From: Oscillatoriaceae cyanobacterium M7585_C2015_266 | GTDB lineage: Bacteria > Cyanobacteriota > Cyanobacteriia > Cyanobacteriales > Oscillatoriaceae | Direction of reading: 5' to 3' | Length of the DNA: 64,000 nucleotides | NCBI GenBank assembly: GCA_015295835.1 | Contig: DVEG01000025.1 | Coordinates: 124,001-188,000 of the forward strand | Part shown: positions 1 through 9,228 of the stretch, piece after piece | Position numbering within the stretch: the stretch's first letter is position 1 | How the letters are laid out: each line of letters begins with the position of its first letter | The notes under the pieces: generated by a model | Told to the model about the DNA's origin: nothing | Database searches by the model: none | What the model saw: the letters and a program-made list of their open reading frames with translations, nothing else | Made by a program: the position numbers and the translations under genes

Positions 1-64
1 CTTCTTCTACTTGCAAAAATTGATCTTCCTGCTGCGCGAGGGGTTGGGTGGGATTGTAACACAT
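1..64 (-). CDS. N-terminal fragment of an unidentified protein, cut by the window edge
   Basis: An ATG at 64 on the minus strand opens 21 codons with no stop up to the window edge. The peptide begins MCYNPTQPLAQQEDQF and is rich in Gln and Glu. An AGGG stretch lies about ten bases upstream and could act as a ribosome binding site. The fragment is too short to assign to a family, and chance could give an open stretch of this length. Confidence 0.35.
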   Translation of the reverse strand, partial: MCYNPTQPLAQQEDQFLQVEE

Positions 65-523
65 CTGCGGTATTTGCCCTAGGTTTGAAGGAAAGTATTT
101 ACTATTCGACGCTCGGAAAGTTGGCATAAAACTACTCTTTATATAAAACGATGGTAGTGCCCCTGTCTGGTTTTTCGGGCTCTAGGTTTAGAACACCCTT
201 ATTTTGACATCTTGTATGATTGTCTGTGAGTAGGCTCAGAGGCGGTAGCTTCTCCGAGCGCCTGAAAGCGCAAGCTTTCACGTTTCGGTTTAGGCGCTGA
301 TTGTTTCATATCTTTCAGCAGTCGCTCGCTTTTTCAGGAATGTCCACTGTCACCTAAAGCCATATTTTAGAGCGATTAATGCCTTCACAATAATAAAACC
401 ACCAAAACCCAAAATTTAATAAAACTAAAAAAACACAAAAAACATAATATCGAACTTAAAAAAGGGTAAGGGCTGGAAAAATTTCTAGTCTTTACCCGAA
501 AAACTATGCAATTAAATAATGGT
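65..523. other. Intergenic region with a nested hairpin; no gene seen
   Basis: No convincing gene lies here. At 257-298 there is a nested inverted repeat: AGCGCC (257-262) pairs with GGCGCT (293-298), and inside it TGAAAGC (263-269) pairs with GCTTTCA (274-280). No T-run follows on either strand, so it does not look like a simple intrinsic terminator. The stretch 395-450 is A-rich and lies just downstream of the cyclase gene that ends at 524. Confidence 0.5.
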
Positions 524-2338
524 TTACATTGAGTCTTTTTCTCCCAAAATGGTATAAACCATAGTTTCGGTTTGCTTGCCACGCAGTTGAATTGCGCCTA
601 CTTCTTTGGTAAGATAGCGCTCGCCGAGATGAGCTAAAGTACTATCAGTCAGTAAAATCTTATAAGGATTATCTGCCGTCAACGTCTTTGTCATTGACTC
701 CAGTCGCGCCGCTACATTCACAGTATCCCCAAGCACAGAATAACTCAGTCTTTCGGCTCCCCCCACAGTACCGGCGACAACTGTACCCGTGTGAATACCA
801 ATTCCAAATTTAATTACAGGCTTACCTTCAGCTATAAAGCGTTTGTTTAACTCTTCCAAACATTTATGCATATCAATAGAAGCCTGAATTGCGGCAACTG
901 CATTTCGCGCGATATCTTCAGCCTGGGTTTGCGGAAAAGGAATTCCAAATACCGCCATAATCGCATCACCAATATATTTATCAATTACACCGCCGCGATT
1001 CATAATGCAGCGAGCCATTACATCAAGATATTCATTTAACCAATTGAGCAAGTCACGCGGTGCCATTGTCTCGGAAATAGTTGTAAAGCCGCGAATATCC
1101 ATAAACAGCACAGTTGCCGTCAGCTCTTGGGCTTCTAATTCGCCATTTTCAAAAATTTCCTCCTTGCGTTGCCAAATTACCTCTGCCATTTCTGGGGCAA
1201 CGTGCTGAGCAAATAAACTCATTAGTTGTTGTTTCTCATACTGTTCGCGTAGCTGCACGCTGATACCCGAAAGCAAAATTGTGCCTATGGGAGTAGCGAT
1301 GGGAATCCACCAATTGCCCCAACTAAAAGCTGCTAAAGCGATCGCAAACCAGATTGGAGGCAGAGCCAAACCTATTGCTATTCGCCCTCTAAGCTTACGG
1401 TTAAACAATAGCCAACTGCTACCAGGGCCAATTGCTAGCACTAGAGGAATTGTTGCCCAATCGGGAAATCGCTTTAGTAATTGATTATTTAGTAAATTAT
1501 CTAGTAAAGCCGCGTGCAGATAAACTCCTGCCGTGGGAGGATCGCGATCAAGCGGCGTGCTTAGGGGATCCATTCCCGTTGCCGTAGGACCAATCAATAC
1601 TAATTTGCCTGCAAAAATTTTCGGCTCCACTCGCCCTTCTGCTACATCTGCAAATGAATAAGTCTGTGCCGCTTGCGTTTTTGCCGGCCAGTTAATCCAG
1701 ACATTTTGGAAATTTTGACTAGCAATAGGTTCAGGCAGGGAAATGCGATCTTTAGGATTTGCGGAAGAATTGTAAATTTCTAGCATGGCAAGAGCCAGCC
1801 CTGGAATATTATGTTCGCCTGCGTTTACCCATATTGTTGCCTTGCGGCTAATGCCGTCACTATCTCGTTGATGTAATATATGCCCTACTAGAGCTGCTGC
1901 ATCTGCCAAAACTGGGAGTGCTTGTAGACTTCTGCCTTTTTCATCCCAAGCCCGCGCTAATACAACTTTACCATTTGCTGCGATCGCTGCTGCCAATTCA
2001 TTATCAACCGGACTGGGAGCGATAAAAAGTATATCAAAGCCGATCGCTGCTGGGGGTGCTGCTTGTAAAACTTGTAATAATTTTATATAGCGTTCTCTTT
2101 TCCAAGGAAATTGACCATATTTTTGTAAACTTGGCTGGTCAATAGCGATCGTTATTACTCTATCATCCCATTTTCTTTGGGGGCGAATTTGAAAAAGTCC
2201 GTTGTATCCAAAATTTTCTAACTCTTGCCAACCTCCAAGCTGCCATATTCCTAGTGAGATTACTGCTGCTATTGCTCCCGGCAGCCAGGGGCGTTCGCTG
2301 GTTATATAATTTTGAATGCGTTTAATCCAGCTTTTCAT
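524..2338 (-). CDS. CHASE2-domain class III adenylate cyclase
   Basis: This is a membrane-bound sensor cyclase expected to make cAMP from ATP. An N-terminal membrane segment (about 18-36) is followed by an extracytoplasmic CHASE2 sensor domain (about 45-290), three membrane helices (about 295-362) and a class III catalytic domain (about 405-600). The metal-binding aspartates are D414 in FMDIRGFT and D458 in KYIGDAIM. N541 and R545 in NVAARLES are the transition-state residues. K454 and D538 fit the adenine-selecting pair, so ATP is the likely substrate. A FecR-domain protein lies directly upstream on the same strand, a pairing often seen in cyanobacteria. What the sensor domain detects cannot be read from the sequence. 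Confidence 0.93.
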   Translation of the reverse strand: MKSWIKRIQNYITSERPWLPGAIAAVISLGIWQLGGWQELENFGYNGLFQIRPQRKWDDRVITIAIDQPSLQKYGQFPWKRERYIKLLQVLQAAPPAAIGFDILFIAPSPVDNELAAAIAANGKVVLARAWDEKGRSLQALPVLADAAALVGHILHQRDSDGISRKATIWVNAGEHNIPGLALAMLEIYNSSANPKDRISLPEPIASQNFQNVWINWPAKTQAAQTYSFADVAEGRVEPKIFAGKLVLIGPTATGMDPLSTPLDRDPPTAGVYLHAALLDNLLNNQLLKRFPDWATIPLVLAIGPGSSWLLFNRKLRGRIAIGLALPPIWFAIALAAFSWGNWWIPIATPIGTILLSGISVQLREQYEKQQLMSLFAQHVAPEMAEVIWQRKEEIFENGELEAQELTATVLFMDIRGFTTISETMAPRDLLNWLNEYLDVMARCIMNRGGVIDKYIGDAIMAVFGIPFPQTQAEDIARNAVAAIQASIDMHKCLEELNKRFIAEGKPVIKFGIGIHTGTVVAGTVGGAERLSYSVLGDTVNVAARLESMTKTLTADNPYKILLTDSTLAHLGERYLTKEVGAIQLRGKQTETMVYTILGEKDSM

Positions 2339-2498
2339 TTTCTCCCTGTCAAAATCCTTAAAAATATAAATATTTTTAGCTATATGTTAGATATTCTTAG
2401 TAATTCTTGAATTTTAAAAATTTGAGGTGATCGCCTCTAAAAAAAAAACAAAAAAGTGATTCTTTTCTACAGAAACACCTTAATTTAAAAAAGTTCTC

Positions 2499-3458
2499 TT
2501 ACAGAACTGCGATTTCGTAATAGGTTTCCGTAACAATTGGTCCTCGTAGGACAAACCTGACACGTCGATTTAGCGGTCGCGGAATAATAATAGAAAATTT
2601 GCCCTCAATGTCAGTTTCTACAGCTATGCCATTTACATATACTAATTCGTGAGGAGATGCTTGCCCGATGATACGAATGCCGTTATCACCTATTTTTCTG
2701 ACACTGAGGAGTCGGAAGGCGGCACGAGTGGGAGCTTTTTCAGGTTTTGTTGGGGCTTTTCCGGGTTCGATGACGACATATTGACCCTTATTCACGACAA
2801 TTTCTTGTCCCTGGGCGATCGCAACAACACTACCTTCCAAAGTAGAAATACCAGTTTTGCCAGTTGGCCCAACATTCACTCCAAAGCAGGTACCTTGCAC
2901 ACCGGCAATTCCTGCTGGAGTTTGAATATCTATCGGATAATTCCCTCTTGAGGAATTGCGTTGAGCGATTAAATATTTTTCGTTTTCTCCTTTGCTTTCC
3001 TGTTTTTGGGAATTGCGGGTTCTAATCGTTTTACCGATAGAGGCTCTAACTCGCCCTTGCCAGACAAAAAGAGAAGTTTTTTCCTTCGAGAGGGTTTTGA
3101 TTTTCAGAGTAGTGTTTTCTGCTACTTCCAAAGAGCCGATATGATTATCGATATACAAGCGTACTGTAGAGTTTTGCCCGGTGCGGAGTTCGTCTTCTCC
3201 GGCTCGCAAACGCTGGCCAACTGTCACCGCTTGCATTGATGGCCCGTATGTAACCGTTCCCTTCACTTCTTCTACTATGATCGCTCGTTCTCCTGTTTGC
3301 TGCTGAGCCACTGAGAACTCTTCTGGGGGATTAGCTTTTGCGATCGCAGTCGGCCAAATTGGAATTATAAGCGCCACTGCCCCTACAGACAAGCTCAGGA
3401 TAGCAATTTTCGGCGACAGTCTACAGGAACTTAAACAATCAAAATTTAACATATGCAC
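2499..3458 (-). CDS. FecR-domain secreted protein
   Basis: The 319-residue protein opens with a hydrophobic export signal (roughly residues 15-42, ending near AIAKANPP). A FecR-type beta-rich domain follows: VKGTVTYG, the segment RAGEDELRTGQNSTVRL, then TPAGIAGVQGT and a final VNKGQYVVI. The C-terminal part (about 255-319) looks like a small beta-sandwich. The first codon read here is GTG; an in-frame ATG lies two codons later. It lies upstream of the CHASE2 cyclase with 160 bp between them, so the two may be co-transcribed and act together at the membrane. No sigma factor is adjacent, so a classical FecI-FecR role is unlikely. Confidence 0.85.
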   Translation of the reverse strand: MHMLNFDCLSSCRLSPKIAILSLSVGAVALIIPIWPTAIAKANPPEEFSVAQQQTGERAIIVEEVKGTVTYGPSMQAVTVGQRLRAGEDELRTGQNSTVRLYIDNHIGSLEVAENTTLKIKTLSKEKTSLFVWQGRVRASIGKTIRTRNSQKQESKGENEKYLIAQRNSSRGNYPIDIQTPAGIAGVQGTCFGVNVGPTGKTGISTLEGSVVAIAQGQEIVVNKGQYVVIEPGKAPTKPEKAPTRAAFRLLSVRKIGDNGIRIIGQASPHELVYVNGIAVETDIEGKFSIIIPRPLNRRVRFVLRGPIVTETYYEIAVL

Positions 3459-3702
3459 TCACACCAATATCACTTGCGATTTTGTTTCTAATTCTGTCTC
3501 TGCCAATCCGGATTAACTGGACATCGGGCCATACCCATGGCCCACGGCTCGCATAGACTCAGTTTGAATTTAGGAATCATAGAGTACAGTCTACCATCCA
3601 GAACTCGATGACCTTTTCCCTAGTTCCCGTGCCGCCTTTTTTTCGTTTTTTCTCTTACTTTTTCAATTTATATTCATATTTATTCTGGGAAGTTCATATT
3701 TT

Positions 3703-4278
3703 TTAGTCATTCAATTCAACTGTATTATTTGTGAACTGGGGATAATTACAAATAGGCTTGCATTGGTGAGAAAGCCAGGAAAGAGCAGCAAGTGCTGCTA
3801 TTACTATCGCTATATAAGTGAAGTAAAAATAAACTGGACTAAAGAAAAGTTCTAAGCGGGGTTTCGAAGGTTTATAAGAAGGCAAAACAGATTTATTTAG
3901 AGCTGTTATAGGCAAAGAAGCAGCTAAGCACTCACCATCCAAGCCCAACGCAGAGCCAATGCGGCGGATAAACCCTCGAACGTAGATAGGTTCTGGCAAA
4001 AGCTCGACACGCCCCATTTCTAAAGCTTTGAGATGATAAAGGGGTACTTTTGTCAAAAAATGAAGTTGTTCGAGAGATATTTTTTGAGCTTGACGCACCT
4101 GTGCAATTTGCTCGCCCAATTCCCGCAGCCTTTTATTCCAATCGCCATTGGCTAGATACTCACTCTCCGATACTATTGCAGACTTTTCAGAGGCTTCCAG
4201 AGCAACTTGATTTTCAACACCCTGTGCATCTGAGGGAGAAGCCGACTCAAAACTAAATGCTGGATTAACTCCTGACAT
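3703..4278 (-). CDS. RodZ-like helix-turn-helix membrane protein
   Basis: Residues 48-115 form an HTH_25/RodZ-type domain (LRELGEQIAQVRQAQKISLE, then PEPIYVRGFIRRI). One membrane helix lies at about 148-170, followed by a short tail with two cysteines (CKPIC). RodZ family proteins link the cytoskeleton to the cell wall and shape rods. This one is short (191 residues) and lacks the large periplasmic domain of Escherichia coli RodZ, so the call rests on the HTH plus membrane-anchor layout. It stands alone, with over 190 bp free on each side. Confidence 0.75.
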   Translation of the reverse strand: MSGVNPAFSFESASPSDAQGVENQVALEASEKSAIVSESEYLANGDWNKRLRELGEQIAQVRQAQKISLEQLHFLTKVPLYHLKALEMGRVELLPEPIYVRGFIRRIGSALGLDGECLAASLPITALNKSVLPSYKPSKPRLELFFSPVYFYFTYIAIVIAALAALSWLSHQCKPICNYPQFTNNTVELND

Positions 4279-4469
4279 AATATTTCTCTCTCCCAGAGTA
4301 AGGGATTACAATTTCGCAGTTCAATTTGAGGGTTTATACCCATCATGTATTAGATACCTCATATTAACAATCTGGAACCAACTTGTCTAGTTGGTTTAGG
4401 TGAATGTGAAAAAATAGGCGCCTACAGCGGTGTTGCGCCATTAATAATTGCAAATAAAAAATAAATAAT

Positions 4470-5225
4470 TTATGAAATATGCTGACGAGCTTTTGTAGCG
4501 GCGGATTTCTTAGACAAAGGAATAGAAACAGGTTCAGTGCCCACTCCTAGCTGCTTAGAAGTATCTAGCGCTTGCAGCCCGTCGAGCAGGGCATCGCGAA
4601 TCAAAGGCTCGGCTTCGCGACTGAGCATTAGACGGAAATAGTCAAGGGCAGCGCGTTGTTGGCTACTGTCAGCGCGCCCAGCTCTTACCAGACGAGTCAG
4701 TTGACGCACCGCAATCAACCGCTTGAGAGAATCGGTATCACTCAAATCTGCAACGAGGTTATCGAAAGTTTTCTCATCCCGACTAGATTGATGGCTGAAG
4801 ACGTGCCAAACCAAAAGGCTGAAAGTAGCCATTACTCCTAAGCCTTGCAAAATCGCAGCCGTTGCTATCCAGTGATTTTCTGATTCCATCCACAGGGAAA
4901 TAGCAATGTAAGTGCTGAGGGTGGCAAAGCCGCCACTACTTACAGCTAGTGTGATTTGTCGATTAGAGCCGCTTAAAATATGACTAAGTTGCGCTCGCAA
5001 ACGCTGCCACTTCCGCCCCTGAAGCGAGTAAACGGCTAACATCACTAACACCCCTGTGCTAGTGGCTATCAATAGTTTCCCATTCCATATCCAGAGGGCG
5101 ACTATTCCAGCTAAACCATAAAGCCAGCCTTCTCGCCCTTTGAAGCGGTGTAGAGAAAGCAACTTTGAAGCGGAGCGTTTCAATTCGATATTTATGAAAT
5201 TTTCAATCAGGTTGATTAGGCGCAT
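4470..5225 (-). CDS. Conserved membrane protein with a C-terminal helical-repeat-like region
   Basis: The 251-residue protein has about four membrane helices in its first 150 residues (two near 35-70, one near 92-112, one near 120-142). A soluble helical region follows, with segments such as LIAVRQLTRLVRAG and EAEPLIRDALLDGLQAL that resemble HEAT/armadillo-type repeats. I do not recognise a characterised family member. Similar proteins in cyanobacteria carry only the label armadillo-type fold. The start is the ATG at 5225. The gene is separate from its neighbours and diverges from the substrate-binding protein gene at 5491. Confidence 0.6.
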   Translation of the reverse strand: MRLINLIENFINIELKRSASKLLSLHRFKGREGWLYGLAGIVALWIWNGKLLIATSTGVLVMLAVYSLQGRKWQRLRAQLSHILSGSNRQITLAVSSGGFATLSTYIAISLWMESENHWIATAAILQGLGVMATFSLLVWHVFSHQSSRDEKTFDNLVADLSDTDSLKRLIAVRQLTRLVRAGRADSSQQRAALDYFRLMLSREAEPLIRDALLDGLQALDTSKQLGVGTEPVSIPLSKKSAATKARQHIS

Positions 5226-5490
5226 TTCAAGCCCGCTCTTGGCATGGGATCAGGGGTAATATACCGAGATGTAATTATAGCAGAGTTTTCCGTTTTGGTT
5301 AGCTATCTTGGGAAAAATTTATTTCGCTATCCCACGCGCGCTCGCACCTTGGCAATGTCAGTAGTCTTCTTCTGCAACGCTAGTAGTTATTTGCTATTTT
5401 TTATAAAAATTTCTGCTAAAAAACCTGAACCCACTCCAAAGCTAGTGTAAATTAAAGACTTAAAATCACAATTATCTAAAAAAAATACTC

Positions 5491-6513
5491 ATGAAGACGA
5501 CGCGCCGACAAGCTCTCTGGTTAATTGCGGGTGTTGCAGGTGGCGCTTTGCTACATGCCTGTATACAATCAGCCCCAAAATCTATAGATAATACTTTCTC
5601 GGCTTCTATGGGGCTGCTCACGTGGGTAGGGCTTACACCTTTATATATTGCTGTAGAGAAAGGTTTTTTTAAACAGCAAGGTTTGAATTTGGATATTAAA
5701 GTTTTCAGCGCTAACGCCGATTCTAATGCTGCTTTTGCAGCCGGGCGTTTGAATGGTATCGCCCCCGTGACTTCTGAAGCTGTTTTGATAGCGGCTCAGG
5801 GCAAAGATTTCCGTATTATTATGATTCAAGATATTTCATTGGGTGCTGATGGTATTTTAGCACGAAAAAGTATTGCTGATATTAAGAATCTTAAAGGAAA
5901 GCGGATTGGGGTTGATAAGGGAAGTGTCAGTCATTTCTTTTTGCTGCAAGTGCTGAGCGAAGCGGGATTGAGTGAGAAAGATGTGACGCTGGTGGCGATG
6001 ACGCCAGAAGCGGCGGCTGCAGCTTATCAAGCTGGAAAAATTGAGGCTGCTGTGACATATTCGCCTTTTTTAGAGCAAGCAAATGCTGAACAAAAAGATG
6101 GGCGTGTGATATATGATTCTGCTAGGATGCCAGGAGCGATCGCTGATCTTTTTGCTTTTGATACAAAATTTCTCGAAGCTTATCCTCAAGCAGGATATGC
6201 TTTTGTTTGGGGAGTTTTAAAGGGATTGGATTTTTTGAATAAAAACCGTTCGGAAGGATTAGCGATCGCAGCCCGGCGTCTGAACATTAAACCAGACGAA
6301 TTAGACAAAAATTTAAACTTGTTGAAATTACCTGATTTGCAGTCAAATATAGATATGCTAACTAACCCCCAAAGTCAACTTTTCTTGGGTAAGCAAATAC
6401 AGGAAATAGCCAAATTTTTGCTAGCTCAAAAACAAATAAGCAAATTGCCGGATTTATCTAAATTGATAGAGCCTAAATATTTAAAAGCAGTTTCTGACTC
6501 TGGAATTCAATAA
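5491..6513 (+). CDS. ABC transporter substrate-binding lipoprotein (SsuA/NMT1 family)
   Basis: This is a periplasmic binding protein of the nitrate/sulfonate/taurine/pyrimidine-precursor group. The N-terminus has a twin-arginine-like TTRRQALWL followed by a lipobox-like LLHAC, so it is probably a lipoprotein. The fold is typical: GLTPLYIAVEKGFFKQQGL near residues 45-65, then LKGKRIGVDKGS, and a domain ending near residue 280. The ligand cannot be told from the sequence. Matching permease and ATPase genes follow, but the permease is on the opposite strand. The start is the ATG preceded by an A-rich stretch, without a strong Shine-Dalgarno. Confidence 0.88.
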   Translation: MKTTRRQALWLIAGVAGGALLHACIQSAPKSIDNTFSASMGLLTWVGLTPLYIAVEKGFFKQQGLNLDIKVFSANADSNAAFAAGRLNGIAPVTSEAVLIAAQGKDFRIIMIQDISLGADGILARKSIADIKNLKGKRIGVDKGSVSHFFLLQVLSEAGLSEKDVTLVAMTPEAAAAAYQAGKIEAAVTYSPFLEQANAEQKDGRVIYDSARMPGAIADLFAFDTKFLEAYPQAGYAFVWGVLKGLDFLNKNRSEGLAIAARRLNIKPDELDKNLNLLKLPDLQSNIDMLTNPQSQLFLGKQIQEIAKFLLAQKQISKLPDLSKLIEPKYLKAVSDSGIQ

Positions 6514-6609
6514 ATACGCCTATGAAACCCTTCAGTAAAATCACCTCAAATGGCGTCATACCACAACCCAACCCATTCGGGCGCTATTGTCAAGGGGATT
6601 AGGTTTCTT

Positions 6610-7437
6610 TTAATGCTCCACCCAAGGCGTAAGCATTTTCGCCAATACTTTAAAAAACCAATCAGTTGCCCAGCCAATCAAACCAATAATCGCGATACTA
6701 AATAAAACCTTATCGGTTTGTAAAAACCGTTGTGCTTGCACGATTTTAAATCCTAAACCATTTTCAGCCGCAATTAATTCTGAAACTACTAAAAAGTTCC
6801 ACGCCCCTGCTACATTTACCCGCAACGCATCTAAAATACTGGGAAAAACTGCAGGCAAAATCACACGGAATAATACGGCGCGGCGATTTGCTCCGAGTGT
6901 GTAAGCAACATTTAACAATTCGCTAGGAATGAACTTTACCGCATCGGCAATCATAATAGCATTGTAAAATACAATTCCCAAAAAAATAATTAAAATTTTG
7001 GCTTCTTCACCCAAACCAACCCACAATATAATTAGAGGGATAAAAGCTGCCACGGGCATATAACGCAATGGGCCAACAAATGGACTGAATAAACTTTCCA
7101 TACTCGGAAAAGTACCCATTGCTATTCCTACAGGAATGCCGACAGCAGCTGCTGCTAAAAATCCCGCTAAAACCCGCCCGCAACTGACAAGAATATCCAG
7201 CAACAAGTTATCTTCTAAAAACATATTTTTGCCGGCTTGCAAGACTGCTGTGGGAGTGGGTAGAAATATGGGAGAAATTAACCCCGTGTAACTAAGTAAT
7301 GCCCACAGCAGTAGGGGTACAAGCAGGGAAGCAATTACTAGGGCAATGCTTAACGATTTAGGGATGCTTTGGCGAATGCTCCAAAATACGGAAGGTTGCA
7401 AATAGCGCTTTTTAGAAGTGGGTAGTGGTTCAAGCAT
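6610..7437 (-). CDS. ABC transporter permease (SsuC/TauC family)
   Basis: The 275-residue inner-membrane protein has about six helices and the BPD_transp_1 signature near the coupling loop (AYTLGANRRAVLFRVILP, the EAA-like segment). It is the membrane partner for the adjacent substrate-binding protein (5491) and ATPase (7555). It is transcribed away from the ATPase gene, so the 117-bp gap at 7438-7554 must hold divergent promoters. Having the permease on the other strand from both partners is unusual for this family. Confidence 0.88.
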   Translation of the reverse strand: MLEPLPTSKKRYLQPSVFWSIRQSIPKSLSIALVIASLLVPLLLWALLSYTGLISPIFLPTPTAVLQAGKNMFLEDNLLLDILVSCGRVLAGFLAAAAVGIPVGIAMGTFPSMESLFSPFVGPLRYMPVAAFIPLIILWVGLGEEAKILIIFLGIVFYNAIMIADAVKFIPSELLNVAYTLGANRRAVLFRVILPAVFPSILDALRVNVAGAWNFLVVSELIAAENGLGFKIVQAQRFLQTDKVLFSIAIIGLIGWATDWFFKVLAKMLTPWVEH

Positions 7438-7554
7438 TGTAGAAAATTTGCGGTATTATCAACATCATTCATCTTCTTTGAGGTATAGGTATATCCTGAT
7501 TTTATATCGTTTACTCTGTAGGGGGGATAGCGTTTCGCAGCACGCCACGTCACT

Positions 7555-8322
7555 ATGTTCAACCAATCTGATAAATATAAATTAGAAGTTCGCAATTTGT
7601 TTAAAAGTTTTGCCAGTCAGGGTAAGCAACTGATGGTGTTGCAGAATATTAATCTGCATGTTTATCCTGGTGAATTCGTTTGCATTGTCGGCTCGTCAGG
7701 ATGTGGCAAATCTACTTTACTGAATATTATTGCTGGATTCACAGCGCCTTCTTCCGGAAAAGTGCTGGTAGATGGGCAAAGCGTGCAGGGACCTGGACCA
7801 GATCGCGGCATTGTTTTTCAAACTTATTCGCTGTTTCCGTGGTTGACGGTTGAGGATAATATTGGATTTGGATTGGAATTGCGCGGATTGCCCCGCAGGG
7901 AAAAACAAGAGCGCATTGCTTATTATTTGCATGTGGTGGGTTTGACACAGTTTGCTAAGGCGTATCCGAAACAGTTATCGGGAGGGATGAAACAGCGGGT
8001 AGCGAGCGCTCGTGCTCTTGCCAATGAACCGGAAATCTTACTCATGGATGAACCCTTCGGAGCGCTCGACTCCCAAACCAAAGAACAAATGCAGCAATTT
8101 TTATTGCAAATGTGGGAGAAAACTCACACCACTTTTCTAATGATTACTCACGATGTCGAGGAAGCAATTTTTCTTTCCCAACGTATATATGTGATGAGTG
8201 CCCATCCAGGTCAAATTAAAGAAGAAATTAATATAATCCTACCATCACAGCGTGATTTAGAGTTGAAACTCGCGCCAGAATTTATAGAAATCAAGCGAAA
8301 GATTATTCAGGCTTGGCGTTAG
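7555..8322 (+). CDS. ABC transporter ATPase (SsuB/TauB family)
   Basis: This nucleotide-binding subunit energises the adjacent importer. It shows Walker A GSSGCGKST (about residues 47-55), the Q-loop in VFQTYSLFPW, the signature LSGGMKQRV, Walker B ILLMDEPFGALD and the switch histidine in MITHDVEEA. Length (255 residues) fits the family. The last four bases overlap the end of the convergent Nudix gene (8319-8322), so no terminator separates them. Confidence 0.93.
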   Translation: MFNQSDKYKLEVRNLFKSFASQGKQLMVLQNINLHVYPGEFVCIVGSSGCGKSTLLNIIAGFTAPSSGKVLVDGQSVQGPGPDRGIVFQTYSLFPWLTVEDNIGFGLELRGLPRREKQERIAYYLHVVGLTQFAKAYPKQLSGGMKQRVASARALANEPEILLMDEPFGALDSQTKEQMQQFLLQMWEKTHTTFLMITHDVEEAIFLSQRIYVMSAHPGQIKEEINIILPSQRDLELKLAPEFIEIKRKIIQAWR

Positions 8323-8750
8323 AAATTACCTTTTTCTATAAAATCTAGCAAAATTTGCTGATGAAGCGAACCGAGGGGGCGCACCTCACCTGCGCGTTTT
8401 GAATAGCGCTCGCCTCGTCGAATATCTTCCGGCGTCAACATACCCAAATCCCAACCTTCATAAAGCACCAGTTCGCTAACATCTACAGTCAAGGCTCCAT
8501 GAAAAACGTGCCGCACCACTGCCTCGGAGGCATAGACGCCAAATTCTGAAACTATGGGCGGAGCATAGCCGATTTCTTCAAGTAATTCTCGTCTGAGAGC
8601 TTGTTCAGGTGTCTCGTCGGGTTCGACGTGCCCGCCAAAAAAACCCCAGCGCCCAGGATGGGCAATTCCGGGAATATTATCGCGCAACTGCATGAGAAAC
8701 TTGCCATCTCGATGCAGGATAGCGAGCGCGACAACAGCTTGGTGGCTCAT
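8319..8750 (-). CDS. Nudix hydrolase
   Basis: The enzyme cleaves a nucleoside diphosphate linked to another group. The Nudix box is complete: GGHVEPDETPEQ followed by ALRRELLEEIGY, giving the G-x5-E-x7-R-E-x2-E-E-x-G pattern at about residues 39-62. The substrate is not predictable. The start ATG overlaps the stop of the upstream lipoprotein gene by four bases, so the two form one transcription unit. The 3' end overlaps the convergent ABC ATPase gene. Confidence 0.9.
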   Translation of the reverse strand: MSHQAVVALAILHRDGKFLMQLRDNIPGIAHPGRWGFFGGHVEPDETPEQALRRELLEEIGYAPPIVSEFGVYASEAVVRHVFHGALTVDVSELVLYEGWDLGMLTPEDIRRGERYSKRAGEVRPLGSLHQQILLDFIEKGNF

Positions 8751-9148
8751 TTTGATTCTGTAGATGTATTTTGGCGCTGCAATTGTTCAATTTCTTTTAT
8801 ATAAATCTCTCCTAACTCTTTACCAGCTATGGGAATACTTTGATAAGTGACATTTCCCTTAATTTTAACTATATCCCCCTGGGCAGGCAAAGCGCCATCA
8901 GTTACAACCCAAATACTACCTGTAGCATCTTGCAGTTGATAAGCACCCCCTTCCAGAAAAGGGGCTAGACTCCCTACTGTACCTTTCAGATAAACTGTAG
9001 TATTGGCATCCCGCGCCTGTTGAAGCTCACTGATGGGGGTAACGGGAACATCCCCAAATAAAATAGCCATCGAGCCACAACTGTACAGCCCTCCCAGCAG
9101 CAGGATTGCCATTCCCAGGCGCAATATAGCAGTAATAGGAGAAGTCAT
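8747..9148 (-). CDS. Small OB-fold lipoprotein
   Basis: The 133-residue protein has a signal peptide ending in the lipobox-like LYSC (about residues 21-24) and a single OB-fold-like domain. The core shows VYLKGTVGSLAPF, YQLQDATGSIWVVTD and GDIVKIKGNVTY. Secreted OB-fold proteins of this kind are known in cyanobacteria without a defined job. It overlaps the downstream Nudix gene by four bases, implying coupled translation. It diverges from folD, sharing the gap 9149-9228. Confidence 0.75.
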   Translation of the reverse strand: MTSPITAILRLGMAILLLGGLYSCGSMAILFGDVPVTPISELQQARDANTTVYLKGTVGSLAPFLEGGAYQLQDATGSIWVVTDGALPAQGDIVKIKGNVTYQSIPIAGKELGEIYIKEIEQLQRQNTSTESK

Positions 9149-9228
9149 AGCAATTTCTTTCTGTACTAGCTATTTATCAGGCTGCTTAGGGCGTGCTGCC
9201 CCTATCTATGCAAAATTTAAAATCTAAA

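Noticed and set aside
385-582. 65-residue ORF on the minus strand near the cyclase end
   Set aside because: It overlaps the cyclase 3' end in another frame and is made of A/T-rich low-complexity sequence.
5244-5450. 68-residue plus-strand ORF before the ABC binding protein
   Set aside because: No Shine-Dalgarno, no recognisable family, and it sits in a divergent promoter gap.
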